Positions 20,401 through 31,815 of a DNA stretch of 64,000 nucleotides are shown here, one piece after another (within the stretch, counting starts at the first letter, position 1; the number at the start of each line of letters is the position of its first letter). Location: NCBI GenBank assembly GCA_023334545.1, contig JAADVB010000005.1:62001-126000 (forward strand). Direction: 5' to 3'. A model generated the notes under the pieces. It saw only the letters and a list, made by a program, of their open reading frames with translations. It made no database searches and had not been told where the DNA came from. The DNA comes from Salisapilia sapeloensis (Eukaryota; Oomycota; Peronosporomycetes; Peronosporales; Salisapiliaceae). Made by a program: the position numbers and the translations under genes.

Positions 20401-23238
20401 ATGAAGGTAGGTGCTGCATAGTTGGATACATGGTATCGTTGAAATAATGTTACGTTTATATGAATTAGACCGCTGTGAGTGCTGATACGAAAGGGAAAGA
20501 AGATGAAAAGCGGAAGGAGGAAGACATCAATGATGCGGAAGAAGAGGAAGATGAAGATGAGGATTTAGATGAAGATGATGAAGACGATGATGATGAAGAT
20601 GTCGAAGAAGACACAGGGCTAACGGAAAACCAGAATAGATTATTGTATCTTATTTCGTTATATTCCAAGCCAGCGATTCGAGCAACCGATAAAGAAGAAT
20701 GGATTCGAAAGCCAGCTTTGCTCGTACTGCTGTATGAATGCATTGTTGCGAAAGCACTTGATTATGACTATGCTCCATCTTCTGAAGTGGTAGAGAATAA
20801 ACGCAAATACTTTAATATTTCTCAAGAAGGCAAGTCTGATCTCGACTTCTTACGTGAAGAGGATCTCGTGAATGGACTAAAACTGTCGTCGAAAAGCTAT
20901 CAACCGGTAACCTGCTTCCAGATATCGGAGAAAGGACTGGAAATCATTGGAAAGATTGGCAAGGCCGATAAAATTGCGGTCAATGATTGTGCCTATGCTC
21001 CTAGCACATTAAACTTACTTCGTGTTGATTGGGATGGGGATGAATACTGGTTAGTGGATGATAAAGGTGAATATCGAAGACTGTCTTCGGTCACAGAGAC
21101 AGAGGACGTGTCTTACGTCTCGAGTGCATATATTCCGCAATGTCTTCGATTTGGCGGACGTCCAACACTGAGTAACGCTCATCGTGCACATGAGTGTGGT
21201 GTCAGTGACTCAACTATTCGCGACCAGCTTGATGAAATCATCACACTAAACTCTGTTTCGCTTATCGTTAGCGAGTTCATTCCGTTTGGATCAAACCAAA
21301 TCGTTCAACTGAATAGTAACTTGGGATCTACTGAAAGAGTACAAGGAGGATTCTTTACTGCGGTAGTCGACGATGATTCAAGTGGCACACAGATCTCCGT
21401 AGATCCTGGGTTGACATCAATCAATATCCTCGATTACACGCCAACAAACCATGTCAACTTTGAAGCGGACATCCACTTTCCAGAGGCACCTGGCGTCGTG
21501 CAGGTCGAGACATTTGGCGTTTCACTCACTGCTGCAGGCTCGAGCTTTTACGGAATGCAGGTCGAGGCAATCATGGACCGCATTAAGGACAACATCTCTC
21601 TCGATCACTTGTCTCGTCTTCTGGTCGATGTTCATATGGACTCTTCCAAAATTGTCGACAGTGTCTTATCTGCGTACCAGAGATCGTTATTATCTCTGGT
21701 TTACTCTGGACAAGCAGAGAGCCGAAATAAAATCAATCTCATCGTTGCCAACGAAATTACACCTCATCTTACTGCTGAGGAGTACTTAGACAAGGGAGAA
21801 TATGAAAACGAATTAAAGCAAGTCGTTGGGGATACACGTGCTGCTTTCGACATAAGTGAGCATGACACTCTTGTCTTCGGTGCTTACGGGCTGCTCTTGG
21901 CCGGACCAAATAGTCGTCATCATGAACCACTCTTGTGTAGCTTCCTTCAATTTGAGTCCATGAATCTCTTCACACAAAACTTCTTTGGCAGGCTCTTTAT
22001 CTTGGTGGATGATATGACTCAGGTTCGAAAGCTCATTAGTGAAGCGGAGAAAGACCCAAACCGATTACACGAGATTCGATCAAGACTTGCTGCTCTCGCA
22101 AAAGAAGTCATCATGTTGGAGGAAACACTCGGATACTTGAAAGAATCGCTTGATGAAGCTATAGTACCAAAAGAGCCACCAGAGCAAGCTGGCCGCAGTC
22201 TATATGAGAGACTCCAGCTTAATATACTAAGCAACCAGCTAAAACGACGGGCTCGAGATCTGTATAAGAATATGGCTGGCGCCCGACACGAACTCGAAGT
22301 GTTGAATGAAATGGCCAACATCGTATCAAGTGAAAAGCAGTTCCAACAGCAAGAAGCAATTAGACTGCACTCAAGAACTCTCTGTGAGCTTCAGAAAACG
22401 AATGAGCACAATGCAGTCACTTTGATCGTCATCCAGTTTGCCGTGTGTGGTGGATTGGCTTTCCAAATGCTCGATCGAGTAACAGGAGACTGGACTGTCA
22501 CAGACACCGTATGGATGCAAAGCTTCCTTCAGACGATGATGTATGGTAACCCTGGCCTTTGGTTCTTCTTCAATTTGCTTGTCTGGGCCATTGTAGCCGG
22601 AGGCGTGTTATACTTGCTTTATTACTACAAGTTCGTCAATGAAGGCGTTATCACAATCCGAGTTGAAAAACGCGTACCGATCATCCTAGCAAACCTCTCA
22701 ACTTTCTTGCGACCCAAACTGCTTTCGGTACAATTTGTCGCTTGCATCTACTTCATCTTGTATCTAACTTTGCTTGAATGTGTACAGGAAGAGGGTCATC
22801 ACTTTGATGGCGGGGTAAGAGTTGCCAAGGTAGTTTGGACTGAGAAGGACAAGAAACAGTGGGGAGGTACCGTACCAACGATCGAGGTACATTTTCAGTG
22901 TGTTACATCCTAGATGAAATCTTATCATAGCGCTAACACGAATCCTGTGTCTGTAGCTTGAGTACGACGAAGAAAACGCGTTCATGCTTCGGATGGCTAT
23001 ATCTTACAAAAAACGCCAAGCTGCAAAAGCTCTTGCATTCAATTCAAATGAGCTATACACACGAATGTTACAAGATCTTGATAAAGCCAAAGTCTTCGTC
23101 ACACCTGAAAGTAAGGCGTCTACGATGAGCTCCAATTCCCCAGGTGCATCCCTTCCAGCAGTAACCCCCAAGCCTTTGACGAATGAAGATAAAAAAGCTG
23201 AGGAAAAGTCCTTGCCAGTGGATACCAAAAACGTCTAG
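20401..23238 (+). CDS. Large acidic membrane protein of unknown function (3 exons)
   Basis: Exons 20401-20406 (ATGAAG only), 20469-22886 and 22957-23238; introns 62 and 70 nt; 901 aa. The N-terminal 50 residues are an extreme Glu/Asp run. A helical region follows (LLYLISLYSKPAIRATDKEEW, PALLVLLYECIVAKALDYDY). The middle is globular with no known signature. A coiled-coil stretch lies at about 540-650 (EIRSRLAALAKEVIMLEETL). Two or three membrane helices lie near 680-785 (AVTLIVIQFAVCGGLAFQML, LWFFFNLLVWAIVAGGVLYL). After the second intron the tail is basic, then Ser/Pro-rich. Coiled coil directly before paired helices recalls CorA- or uniporter-type channels, but I see no selectivity motif. 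The six-base first exon is inferred from the lack of another in-frame ATG. Confidence 0.7.
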
Positions 23239-23314
23239 CTAGTGTACAACGGCAATCCAGTCTTGCTTATAGATCATGAACAACATGAAATAGCTTATTG
23301 TCACGACTAGCTTT

Positions 23315-26300
23315 CTATTCAACTCTTGTTCCAACATCTTTCTTCATCTCATCAAAGACACCGCGCAAATAATGTACTTCTGCTGGATGTGTAACCTGCT
23401 TGAAGAAATCAACAACGCTAGTCGCAGAATACTGACGCAATATGTTAGCTAGCAGCTTTTGCATCGCAATCACATCTTCCTGTAGCGCGCTTTCACCATC
23501 CAACTCCACTTCTTTCCATCGATCGATAATTTGCTCAATTAGGAAAGCTGTCGTGGAGTTACCTAGTTCTTTGTCACTGTCCAGGAGTGCATAACACATC
23601 GTAGCTAAATTCTCTCGGTCTTCTTTAAGCTCATCATCATCGTCAATGACCACATCATCCGTCTCCGCATCACTCGAGTGGACACAACGTGAGAGGAAGA
23701 AGACAATTTCCGAGTCATTCAGTTGATGCGACGATTTCTCGTCGAGGCATTCCTCTAGCAATGGCACAAGTTGGTTACTGTCGGCGTTGGCACAGAACGC
23801 AGCGAGAGCGATGGTGGCATTGTCCCTGTCCATATCACTAATAGCACGCAGCAAGACTTTTTGTCCACGATCTCTATCATCTAATTCAGCTGCTAATGCC
23901 GCGAAGCCAGTCGCGAATGATTCAGACCAGTGCATTTTGTCTCGTCCATCCGACCCACGTGCATTTTCCACCATGTCGATGACCAATGTAGAATGTGCAG
24001 CCTCCTCAGATAGCCTCATGTAATATTCTAACGCAAGAGCATCAGCACCCATGCGTTTGTTGTGCATTTCCTCCAGAATTTTTCGACTCATAGGCGTAAT
24101 GTCCTCTAGCGTGTACGTATCACTTCCATCCACTGGTGTTGTTTTCAATGTCAGCAACTTGCGTACTGCTGATAAAGACTTGTGCACTTGCATTTCATCT
24201 AAACCTTCCAAGATCGATAGATGTCGTAGCATTGCTCGATAGGTAAATCGAGTAGACTTGGAAGTCGATGCAGCCATCTCATTTGCCCACAGAACAAAGT
24301 TATCCGGATCATCTGACCATGAAGCATACAGTCGTAGCATCAAGCTATACGTCATACTATTCGGCTGAATGTTCATCTCGAATTGTGCTTCCCGAATCAT
24401 TCGTTCTGCTAGCTCAGATCCTTCTTGTCCACCTACAGCAACAACTTTTTCTAATAGCGCATTCAACACACGTGGGGTGACGCCAGGTGTGTCTTTATTC
24501 CACTGCTGGTGGAGTTGCTTCATATTTCGAAAGCTTCGCCATAGCTCTGCTGGCTCGGCCTCTGGTAGCATTTGAATCAGTCGCACGGCGGAGAAGTCTG
24601 CGATCGCCACTTGCTTTGTCATCACGGCACTCAGCAGTATTCGAGCTCGATCCGATGTCTCTTTATCAATTTTACGTAGCTGATACGCAGCCTTGATGAC
24701 TGCATCCCACACCATGGAGCATCCTGCTAGTTCATCATCGGTAAACAGAGGCTGCAAGTGATCAAACAAAAGCAAAGCTTTTTCCGGTGTACCCTGCTCG
24801 ATGTACGCAAACATCGCATGAGCATGTACATAAATATTGGGCTCCATACCGTGCATCTTCATGCGTCGAAAGACGTTTAACAATTCATCTGTATCATGGA
24901 TACCACCTAATGCAACAGCACGGTGTCCTTGTATCCGATCGTCATTTAGCAGTACTTCAGACGCTGGTCTCAAGTCTAGACTAGCGGAGTCGTTCGACAC
25001 ATTCGTGTCTAGATTCTCTTTCCAAAGACTGTCATATCGCTGCAGCACTCGCTTCCATTTGTGGTCACGACTGGGTACTAACAAATAGGCACTGTAAATA
25101 TCGGCGGTAGGGATTACTTCATCCACCAACATTTGATTAAACAGCTCTTCCGATGCTGACACGCGCCACCCACAAGCATTAATAGCGCCAGTATATGAGA
25201 CTGCATCCGGCGTTAGTCCATACTTGTTTCGCATCATGTCTAGAATGTCCATCGCAAACGAGTAGTGCGAGTAGCGACCAAGGCCATGCAATGCAGCGTT
25301 AAATACTGATCGAGGGATGTCACCAGTTTGTTGGTCCAGTTCGTTCATTGTCCACATGATCAAATTGCGAACTGGAAACTTGGCGTTATGCGTATAAGGT
25401 GAGACAGTGTCTGGGAAGTATCTCATGAACGCTTCTTTCGTTTCCTCCCACTTCATTTGCGCCATGAACGTGCATACGAGTTCAAAACGTCGATCCCCAT
25501 CGATTTCACCGCCTTGCTCCACGATGTTAGATGCCAATAACTCGGCTGATTCGCCTGCACCAGTCTGTATCGCATGGTCGAATAAGTCCGTCAAGATAGG
25601 CTCCAACTCTTCCACGTCCCACTCATGCCACTGGACAAGCTGATTGAGCAATTGCTTCGTCGCTGTCGTCTCACCCGCAGACATGCATAGACGAATGGTG
25701 TCTTCATGCAGCTCTGGTGATGGAAGAAATTTTTTATTCATCGTCATCTCTTCTAATAATCTCTTTGCTCTGATCCACTGAGTTCCTTCGATGCAAGCAC
25801 GAACTCCGTTTTCATAGACGGACTGCAGAGGATGCATCATGTCGGGAGCATCGTTCATCACGCGGACGATCTCTTCAGCTACTTGCCAATCGCCAAGAGG
25901 TGCACAAGCCTTTGCTGTCAATTCGATAGTGAGAGGAGACACGGAGACACCTGCATCACGTAGCTTTAAGTATACATTCACGACCAATTGTGGGTCTTCT
26001 AGACCATCACCGACCATGGACATGACGGTGGACTCCTGACCGTCCATTTCAGCGTATACGTGATGCGACAGCATCTTGTCAACAAGCTCTCGAGCACGAG
26101 CAGCCTCCGGATGGGAAGCCGACGGGTCATTTAGAAAACTTTTCAACTCATTGAGTTCGGTCATTGGAAGCTGCTCATGCTCACCCGATTGCGTAGTAGT
26201 ATTACTACTTAGAGACCGAAACTGATCTTTTCGGCGGTTCTGTGGCTGTCGAGTCCTGCGTAACACTGGCCAGTGTTCTGCCGAGACTCGATGCAATGAC

Positions 26301-26410
26301 CTTCTCGTGATTGCAGAGAAATGACGTATTGAAAAGGCTCCGGAGTGTCCAATTGCACGGTGCGTCTGATAGACGTGTGCACGCGCAGCAGTGGCAGCTC
26401 GTCGTAGCAT
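23315..26410 (-). CDS. Mitochondrial PPR-type helical repeat protein
   Basis: Single exon. I place the start at the ATG at 26410, because upstream codons give only a GTG. The protein is about 1031 aa. The N-terminus is Arg/Ala/His-rich with no acid (MLRRAATAARAHVYQTHR, FSIRHFSAITRRSLHR), a typical mitochondrial presequence. The body is built from degenerate pentatricopeptide repeats: PRSVFNAALHGLGRYSHYS, PDAVSYTGAINACG, GMEPNIYVHAHAMFAYIEQG, QPNSMTYSLMLRLYASW. Such proteins bind organellar RNA and act in processing, stability or translation. The acidic tract DDVVIDDDDELKED near the C-terminus is unusual for the family. The target RNA cannot be inferred. Confidence 0.8.
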   Translation of the reverse strand: MLRRAATAARAHVYQTHRAIGHSGAFSIRHFSAITRRSLHRVSAEHWPVLRRTRQPQNRRKDQFRSLSSNTTTQSGEHEQLPMTELNELKSFLNDPSASHPEAARARELVDKMLSHHVYAEMDGQESTVMSMVGDGLEDPQLVVNVYLKLRDAGVSVSPLTIELTAKACAPLGDWQVAEEIVRVMNDAPDMMHPLQSVYENGVRACIEGTQWIRAKRLLEEMTMNKKFLPSPELHEDTIRLCMSAGETTATKQLLNQLVQWHEWDVEELEPILTDLFDHAIQTGAGESAELLASNIVEQGGEIDGDRRFELVCTFMAQMKWEETKEAFMRYFPDTVSPYTHNAKFPVRNLIMWTMNELDQQTGDIPRSVFNAALHGLGRYSHYSFAMDILDMMRNKYGLTPDAVSYTGAINACGWRVSASEELFNQMLVDEVIPTADIYSAYLLVPSRDHKWKRVLQRYDSLWKENLDTNVSNDSASLDLRPASEVLLNDDRIQGHRAVALGGIHDTDELLNVFRRMKMHGMEPNIYVHAHAMFAYIEQGTPEKALLLFDHLQPLFTDDELAGCSMVWDAVIKAAYQLRKIDKETSDRARILLSAVMTKQVAIADFSAVRLIQMLPEAEPAELWRSFRNMKQLHQQWNKDTPGVTPRVLNALLEKVVAVGGQEGSELAERMIREAQFEMNIQPNSMTYSLMLRLYASWSDDPDNFVLWANEMAASTSKSTRFTYRAMLRHLSILEGLDEMQVHKSLSAVRKLLTLKTTPVDGSDTYTLEDITPMSRKILEEMHNKRMGADALALEYYMRLSEEAAHSTLVIDMVENARGSDGRDKMHWSESFATGFAALAAELDDRDRGQKVLLRAISDMDRDNATIALAAFCANADSNQLVPLLEECLDEKSSHQLNDSEIVFFLSRCVHSSDAETDDVVIDDDDELKEDRENLATMCYALLDSDKELGNSTTAFLIEQIIDRWKEVELDGESALQEDVIAMQKLLANILRQYSATSVVDFFKQVTHPAEVHYLRGVFDEMKKDVGTRVE

Positions 26411-26672
26411 GTTTGTCTTAACCACCAGAAGCTCACTCGCTATATGCACACCAGAATACTCTTAATTACACAAGTACTGTGAAGCGCTTTACACCTGACC
26501 AAGCCTGGCAGATCCTCGAGCCCAAGTTTCCACAGGAAGAAGCACAGTGAGAAACGTATGACGTGAAACCAGATGATTGAAATTGACGCGGGCTGATTAT
26601 TCTATCTCCGCGGATTCCTTCACATCTTTTGCTCTGTCAAAAGTCTCACTTTCGAATTTGCCTCCATCCATT

Positions 26673-28346
26673 ATGGGCAATTCCAATAGCACGCCGGATC
26701 TCACGTGCAACTCGTACTCGGAAGCACTTGGTAAAAATATTACTGGTGTGTGCGTCTGTACGGTCGAAAAACCATGCCCGACAATCTCGAACGACTACTT
26801 GACGATCGAAGATGACGAGTCGATGATGTTCACGACAAGTCGTGCTGGTCTACGTCTTGCGCCGTCCAGCCATGGTTTCTCTACGAATGAAGACATTACG
26901 TCGTCGAATGCCGATTATGTTATGGATGTTTCGACCGAGTACCAGACGATCATTGGTTTCGGTGGCGCCATGACTGATGCGACAGCCATCAATGTCTATG
27001 CTATGGATGAAGAGTTACAAGACAAGATCATCGACCATTATTATGGCTCGAATGGCATCCAGTACACTACCGGTCGAATCCCGATTGCATCAACCGATTT
27101 CTCTACCAGCATCTACTCGTACAATGATGTTGATGGCGACCTGGAGATGGAAAACTTCTCCATTGACATTGACCGAGAGCCGACTTCCCACAAACTCTCG
27201 CTCATTCATCGCATATTGAAGAAAACGTCTCGGGAGCTCTCGCTCTTTGCCTCATCATGGGCACCACCTGCATGGATGACGGAGGAACAATCGACTCTGA
27301 ACTGTCATCTGAAAGGTGAACCTGGTAATGAAAACGGAGAGTATTGGCAGGCACTTGCCCTCTACTACTCCAAGTTCTTAAAAGCGTACATCGAGGACGA
27401 AGGCATTCCGATTTGGGGAATGACAACCCAAAATGAGCCACATGACCCTGGTATCCACTTAAACTCTTGGCAAAGTCTTCGCTTCTCGACAGAGACAGAG
27501 CGCGACTTTATCAAGTACCACCTCGGTCCGATGCTAAAGGAGAACCATCCGGAGGTGAAGCTGATTATGCTGGATGACAACAAAAACTTAATCTCGGACT
27601 GGCGAGCTGCAATGGAAGATAAGGAAGCGGCACAATACGTGAGTGGACTCGGCATTCATTGGTACAGCAACTATGATTTTGTGCTGAGCACTGACGGTAA
27701 CTTTGACGACGTCGCCGATTTCCATGAGGACTACCCAGACGTCTTTATCCTCGGAACAGAGGCTTGCGAAGGGTATATCTTGGAGTTCATTGGCACCGGG
27801 TCTGGGGTTCAATTGGATAACTATAATCGAGTCTGGTGGAGAGCTCGCAACTACGCTCTTGACATTGTCGGTGACCTCCAACACTTTGCGTCTGGCTGGA
27901 CCGACTGGAACCTGGTGCTTGATGCAGCCACTGGAGGACCGAACTGGTACATGACTCTCTTTCTGTGTCTCCCCGTATATATTTGTCTATGATATGCTAA
28001 CTGCCGAATGTGGTATTCATACGATAGGGCCAAAAACTTTGTGACCGCTCCTATTCTTACGGACACGCAAGGTGGCTCGGAGTACTACTTGCATCCGATC
28101 TACTTCGTCATGGGCCAATTCTCCAAATTCCTACCTGCTGGCTCTAAACGCATTGGCCTTAAGGAGCAAAAGTCACGCAAGGATGTGTACGTGGCGTCAT
28201 TTGTGACACCGGATGATCAATATGTGACCATCCTATTCAACGATGGTGACTCTGCTGTTGACGTCAGCGTTTGGACTCCGAAAGATCAAGCTCTTGAGCT
28301 GAATCTAGCAGCAAATGGCGTCCACACCGTCATTTTTAACGCTTAA
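26673..28346 (+). CDS. Glucosylceramidase (GH30), lysosomal GBA type (2 exons, 5' end uncertain)
   Basis: Hydrolyses glucosylceramide to glucose and ceramide. Exons 26673-27946 and 28028-28346, intron 81 nt, giving 530 aa. GBA features: Cys-rich start (LTCNSY, VCVCTVEKPC), FGGAMTDATAINVYA, FASSWAPPAWM, the acid/base Glu in TQNEP, MLDDN, and the nucleophile Glu in LGTEACEG. GWTDWNLVLDAATGGPNW and HPIYFVMGQFSKFLPAGS also fit. The enzyme should be active. Oddity: the first ATG (26673) gives no signal peptide, although the family is secreted or lysosomal. The frame stays open back to a TGA at 26574, so a short upstream signal exon probably exists that I could not place. Confidence 0.88.
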
Positions 28347-29402
28347 GATGCATGCCTCTTTTTAAATAAGAATGCATCATGGCATATGAAAGAGCAAAAT
28401 TAACTTTGAATTCACATTTTACCTTTTAATATCGAAGTAATTAGACTTGCATTCGTGGTGACATTTTATTTAGTAGTGCAACATACTGACCTTTTTGGTT
28501 GGAGATGTCCCAGAAGATGGGTAAGGCAGGTGGCATTGAAGCAAGTCAACTTCTATGATCTGCTCCTGACCTTAGATGCGCTATTATTTCTTAGTTTTAA
28601 TATGATTCGAATGTATTGAATCTAAGTTTGTCTTTAGGGATATCAATTACATGTGGGAGCATATCGAATGAGCGTGATTCTAGGGATAGTTGAACGCAAA
28701 ATGGCATTAATATGCAGAGGCAAGGCCACTGGGCCAGCACGCGCTAGAAAAGTCCTTGGGATCTAGGGAGGAAGCCGTTAGAAGTGGGCTAATTTGTAGA
28801 GAGCGCCGAATTGGTAAGCTGGCGCGCTATGCAGAACGCGCTGAATGGAATTTAAACATGCTAAGAAGATGAACATTAACAAAAGAAGGTGCCCATAATC
28901 TTTCTTGTAGTTGTATATAGATCTTCCGGTCATATATTGCAGCACAAAGTATATCACGTAGGCGGTTGTGCTCGGCTGACTGAAGTGCATTAAGAGAGCA
29001 CCTCTAAGTTGTCTCCTTGACGGCCTAGTATATATCCTTGGAAACTTAATCTTCCGTCACCACTTCCATAGGCTCGCATAAAACCTTGTAATGCGTTCTC
29101 TGCGAAGACTTTCGCACTGAAAAGCAGTGAGCTTTTGACTCTTTTAGACTGTCCAACATCGACTATGGATACGTCCAGATCGATGCCTCTGTGCGAAGTT
29201 GATCATCTCCTTGCAGATAATCTCAAAATCCACTTGAACGCGCTGCCCTTCGATACGATTATCTCACGAGGACTTCAAGCTGTAGCTATTTGCCATTCAA
29301 AGAAGATAGGATCTATGGCCTATTTATAGTGAACAAAGGGACATTTATCAGCGAATATGTGGCAGCGGTAAGGTTGTACAGCGCTTGCGTGGATAATTAT
29401 GT
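28347..29402. other. 1.06-kb spacer, possible decayed coding stretch on minus strand
   Basis: No gene supported. On the minus strand about 29195-28990 reads as plausible protein ending at a TAA (IDLDVSIVDVGQSK, LLFSAKVFAENALQGFMR, GDGRLSFQGYILGRQG). A second frame just upstream also looks coding (GQRVQVDFEIICKEMINFA), but stops prevent joining. This may be a gene relic or unread exons. 28350-28980 is AT-rich with nothing recognised. Confidence 0.35.
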
Positions 29403-30043
29403 ATGCAGCCATTATCATTTATCACCAAGATGCCGCGTCGTAATCAACGCCGAAAAGCTTTCGCAATTCGAAAGAAGTTTATACCAGTGGAGATTGACCA
29501 GAGATTTATTTCGCTGTATGAAAGCCAACGTAATCCGGCGACGTGTCCATCAACTTCACCGTTGCATGTAGCCGTGCTGAATGGCGACTACGAAAGTGTT
29601 TCACATTTACTTCATTCATGTGCCTCTGCTACGCCTGTGGACAGCGTACGAACCAAAATACGTAAATGTCGATTTCGTGCTTATTTCATGTTTAATCGTA
29701 GACGGGATACTCTCCTTTACATCATGCTGCATTACTAGGACATCTCGATATATGTGACTTGCTACTTCAAAATGGAGCCAATCCCAATGCTGCAGCACAC
29801 GATGGGAACACACCACTTCACAAAGCAGCCTTTGGACAGCAAATGGAAGTAGTGCATCTCCTACTTAAAGCAGACGCTGATGTCTCCACGAGAAACCAGG
29901 TAACTCAAGCAATTCCAGCTCTTCATTCTTAGAAAGAGACTTCAATTGTATTCATTTCTCGATAGAAACATCAAACCGCTCAAGATATAGCTGCACGAAA
30001 AATGAACTGGGGGTTGGTACAAACCCTTAGAGGAGAAACGTAG
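29403..30043 (+). CDS. Small ankyrin-repeat protein (3 exons)
   Basis: Exons 29403-29645, 29702-29899 and 29966-30043 (introns 56 and 66 nt, both phase 0) give 172 aa from the first ATG, or 163 aa from the second in-frame ATG at 29430. The start is very basic ([16 protein letters not shown]). Three ankyrin repeats follow: [20 protein letters not shown], then after splicing [20 protein letters not shown] and [21 protein letters not shown] partial fourth ([12 protein letters not shown]) lies in the last exon. A protein-interaction adaptor is likely; the partner is unknown. It ends about 50 nt before the shugoshin gene on the same strand. Confidence 0.82.
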
Positions 30044-30094
30044 TGGTAGCGTAATAGCTCGAATGAATCGAAGAGCCATTTAGATCCATTTTGC

Positions 30095-31612
30095 ATGTGT
30101 TTGAAGTTGTACTCATGGTGGCTACACCGGTGGAGAAAGGGAGGGACAGACGCGGATACAAGTCAAACGAAAGAGATGACGACGGAGCAGGAGCGTAAAG
30201 ATCATCAGGAGACTCCTGATCTCCGACAAAGTTCGGCCGATCGAAAGAGACTTGAAGATAAAGTGGATATGCTAACCGCACGGAACAGTGATCTCGCCCG
30301 AGCATTGGTAAGTTTAGTTTTCAAATGAAGACAAGACGATGAGTACATGACACTATGCTTCAAGAACCAGACAAGGGTGGAGCTTAGCCGAAGTAAGGAT
30401 TTGAATAAATTGCTCAGATAGCACTAGTCATTTAAAGCTTTATATGTAGTTCGAGAAGCATACGAGAGCCTCCAACGCGAAAATGGTGTCTACATAGCAT
30501 CCAGAAGACGATATATTCATCTTAACGTCAGTTAAACGTATATCTATATATATAGTGCGGTCACATATGAAAAGACAAAAGAAAGGTAAATAGTAGTCTT
30601 CAGTCCACCACATAAATGCTCGTCTTCCACAGCTTTTGTGTCATCGAATAGACTGCGGAATCCAGTGTGATATCGAAAAAGACATGGAGCTGCAATCGGA
30701 AAACAAACAAAACCACCCCACCAACAATCGTAAACGGACGGATAGAAACGAAAGTGTCCAGCAGCGCAAAGTGGGTGAAAGATTCCTCTTGATATAGTTC
30801 GATTTATTGATTCAAATGGAAACTTAGTCGAATGAAGTGCGTCGAGAATTAAATATGACGTATGCCGGCTTAAATGAGGTAATGAGTAGCATCTCTATAG
30901 CAACTGACTTACTAAGTCACATCTAAAGGCGTGCATGACAATGGATCAGCAGGAAGCTAGTGACAAGACTAGTCAGGCAGTTGACTCTCATTCTAAAGCG
31001 ATACCGACGATCATTGAGGTATGTATGTATTGACATCAACGAAGCCTACTCACTTTGAATACGTCGACAGAGTGCTAGAAGCTCTCAAGAACATGTACCT
31101 GCACCAGCGAAACGTCAATCGGTAACTTTGCGAAAGTTTCTACCAGATCATACCTATTCATTCATGCTATAAAAGCCAAACAAAAACTCTCGCAGTTTAC
31201 GTTGCCGTGATAAAAGCACAAGTTACGTCGAGCCCAAGCTTAACAGTAAACTCCGACAGGTAACCGACAATGTACTCAACAGATATAACAATTGTCTAAT
31301 GTCACTCTAGGGAGATCGTTTCGCTTTCGGCTTTCAAACGCCTGTGAAAAACCGAAATGGAAAGAAGCGAACTCGAGTGGACAAAACCATCCATCCGCCT
31401 CATCCAACTGCGGATTCCGTCAGCGAGGAAACGAGCATCGAGCCGGAGAAATCGCCTTCACCTGTCAGACGTCGCCGGCCTCGGATCTCCTACGCCGAAC
31501 CCAAGCTCAACCGGAAACTTCGCAAGGTCTAGATCTTCTCATAAATATACACTAGAGCACACAACTAACTTTTGAGTACGGATAGGGCGACCCATTTACG
31601 TTCACGACCTGA
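30095..31612 (+). CDS. Shugoshin-like cohesin protector with two tandem C-terminal boxes (about 10 exons)
   Basis: Read by splicing many short exons: 30095-30307 (or from the ATG at 30176), 30365-30392, 30450 to about 30485-30526 (unresolved), 30633-30770, 30828-30878, 30929-31018, 31071-31121, 31176-31259, 31311-31526 and 31586-31612. Exons from 30633 on are all multiples of three with phase-0 introns. The N-terminus is a coiled coil (DRKRLEDKVDMLTARNSDLA), as in shugoshins. The C-terminus carries the shugoshin box (SYxEPxLxxKLRxGDPF) twice: SYVEPKLNSKLRQGD (exon 31176) and SYAEPKLNRKLRKGDPF at the extreme end. The family protects centromeric cohesin with PP2A and binds phosphorylated histone H2A. 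The join between 30485 and 30632 is unresolved. Confidence 0.72.
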
Positions 31613-31815
31613 TTTTTGAAGTTTATGCGACTGTTGACAGTTCCTAAATAACAATGGCACGACGTTGTCTTGGCATAGTCAGTTCCAGTGTCGTTACTAC
31701 TTGTCGCCTAGGTTTATACAAAATTCTGCACGTTCGGTACGAAGTCACTTAGTGCCAGCGCTCTTTGCTAGCAGTCATCCATTCCGTATCTCTTTTCCAA
31801 TAAGTCTGAATTGCC

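Noticed and set aside
20465-20743. Ser-rich minus-strand frame
   Set aside because: Complement of the Asp/Glu tract in the acidic membrane protein.
26450-26548. Short frame ending QAWQILEPKFPQEEAQ upstream of glucocerebrosidase
   Set aside because: No ATG, no family and no splice path to the enzyme; probably chance.
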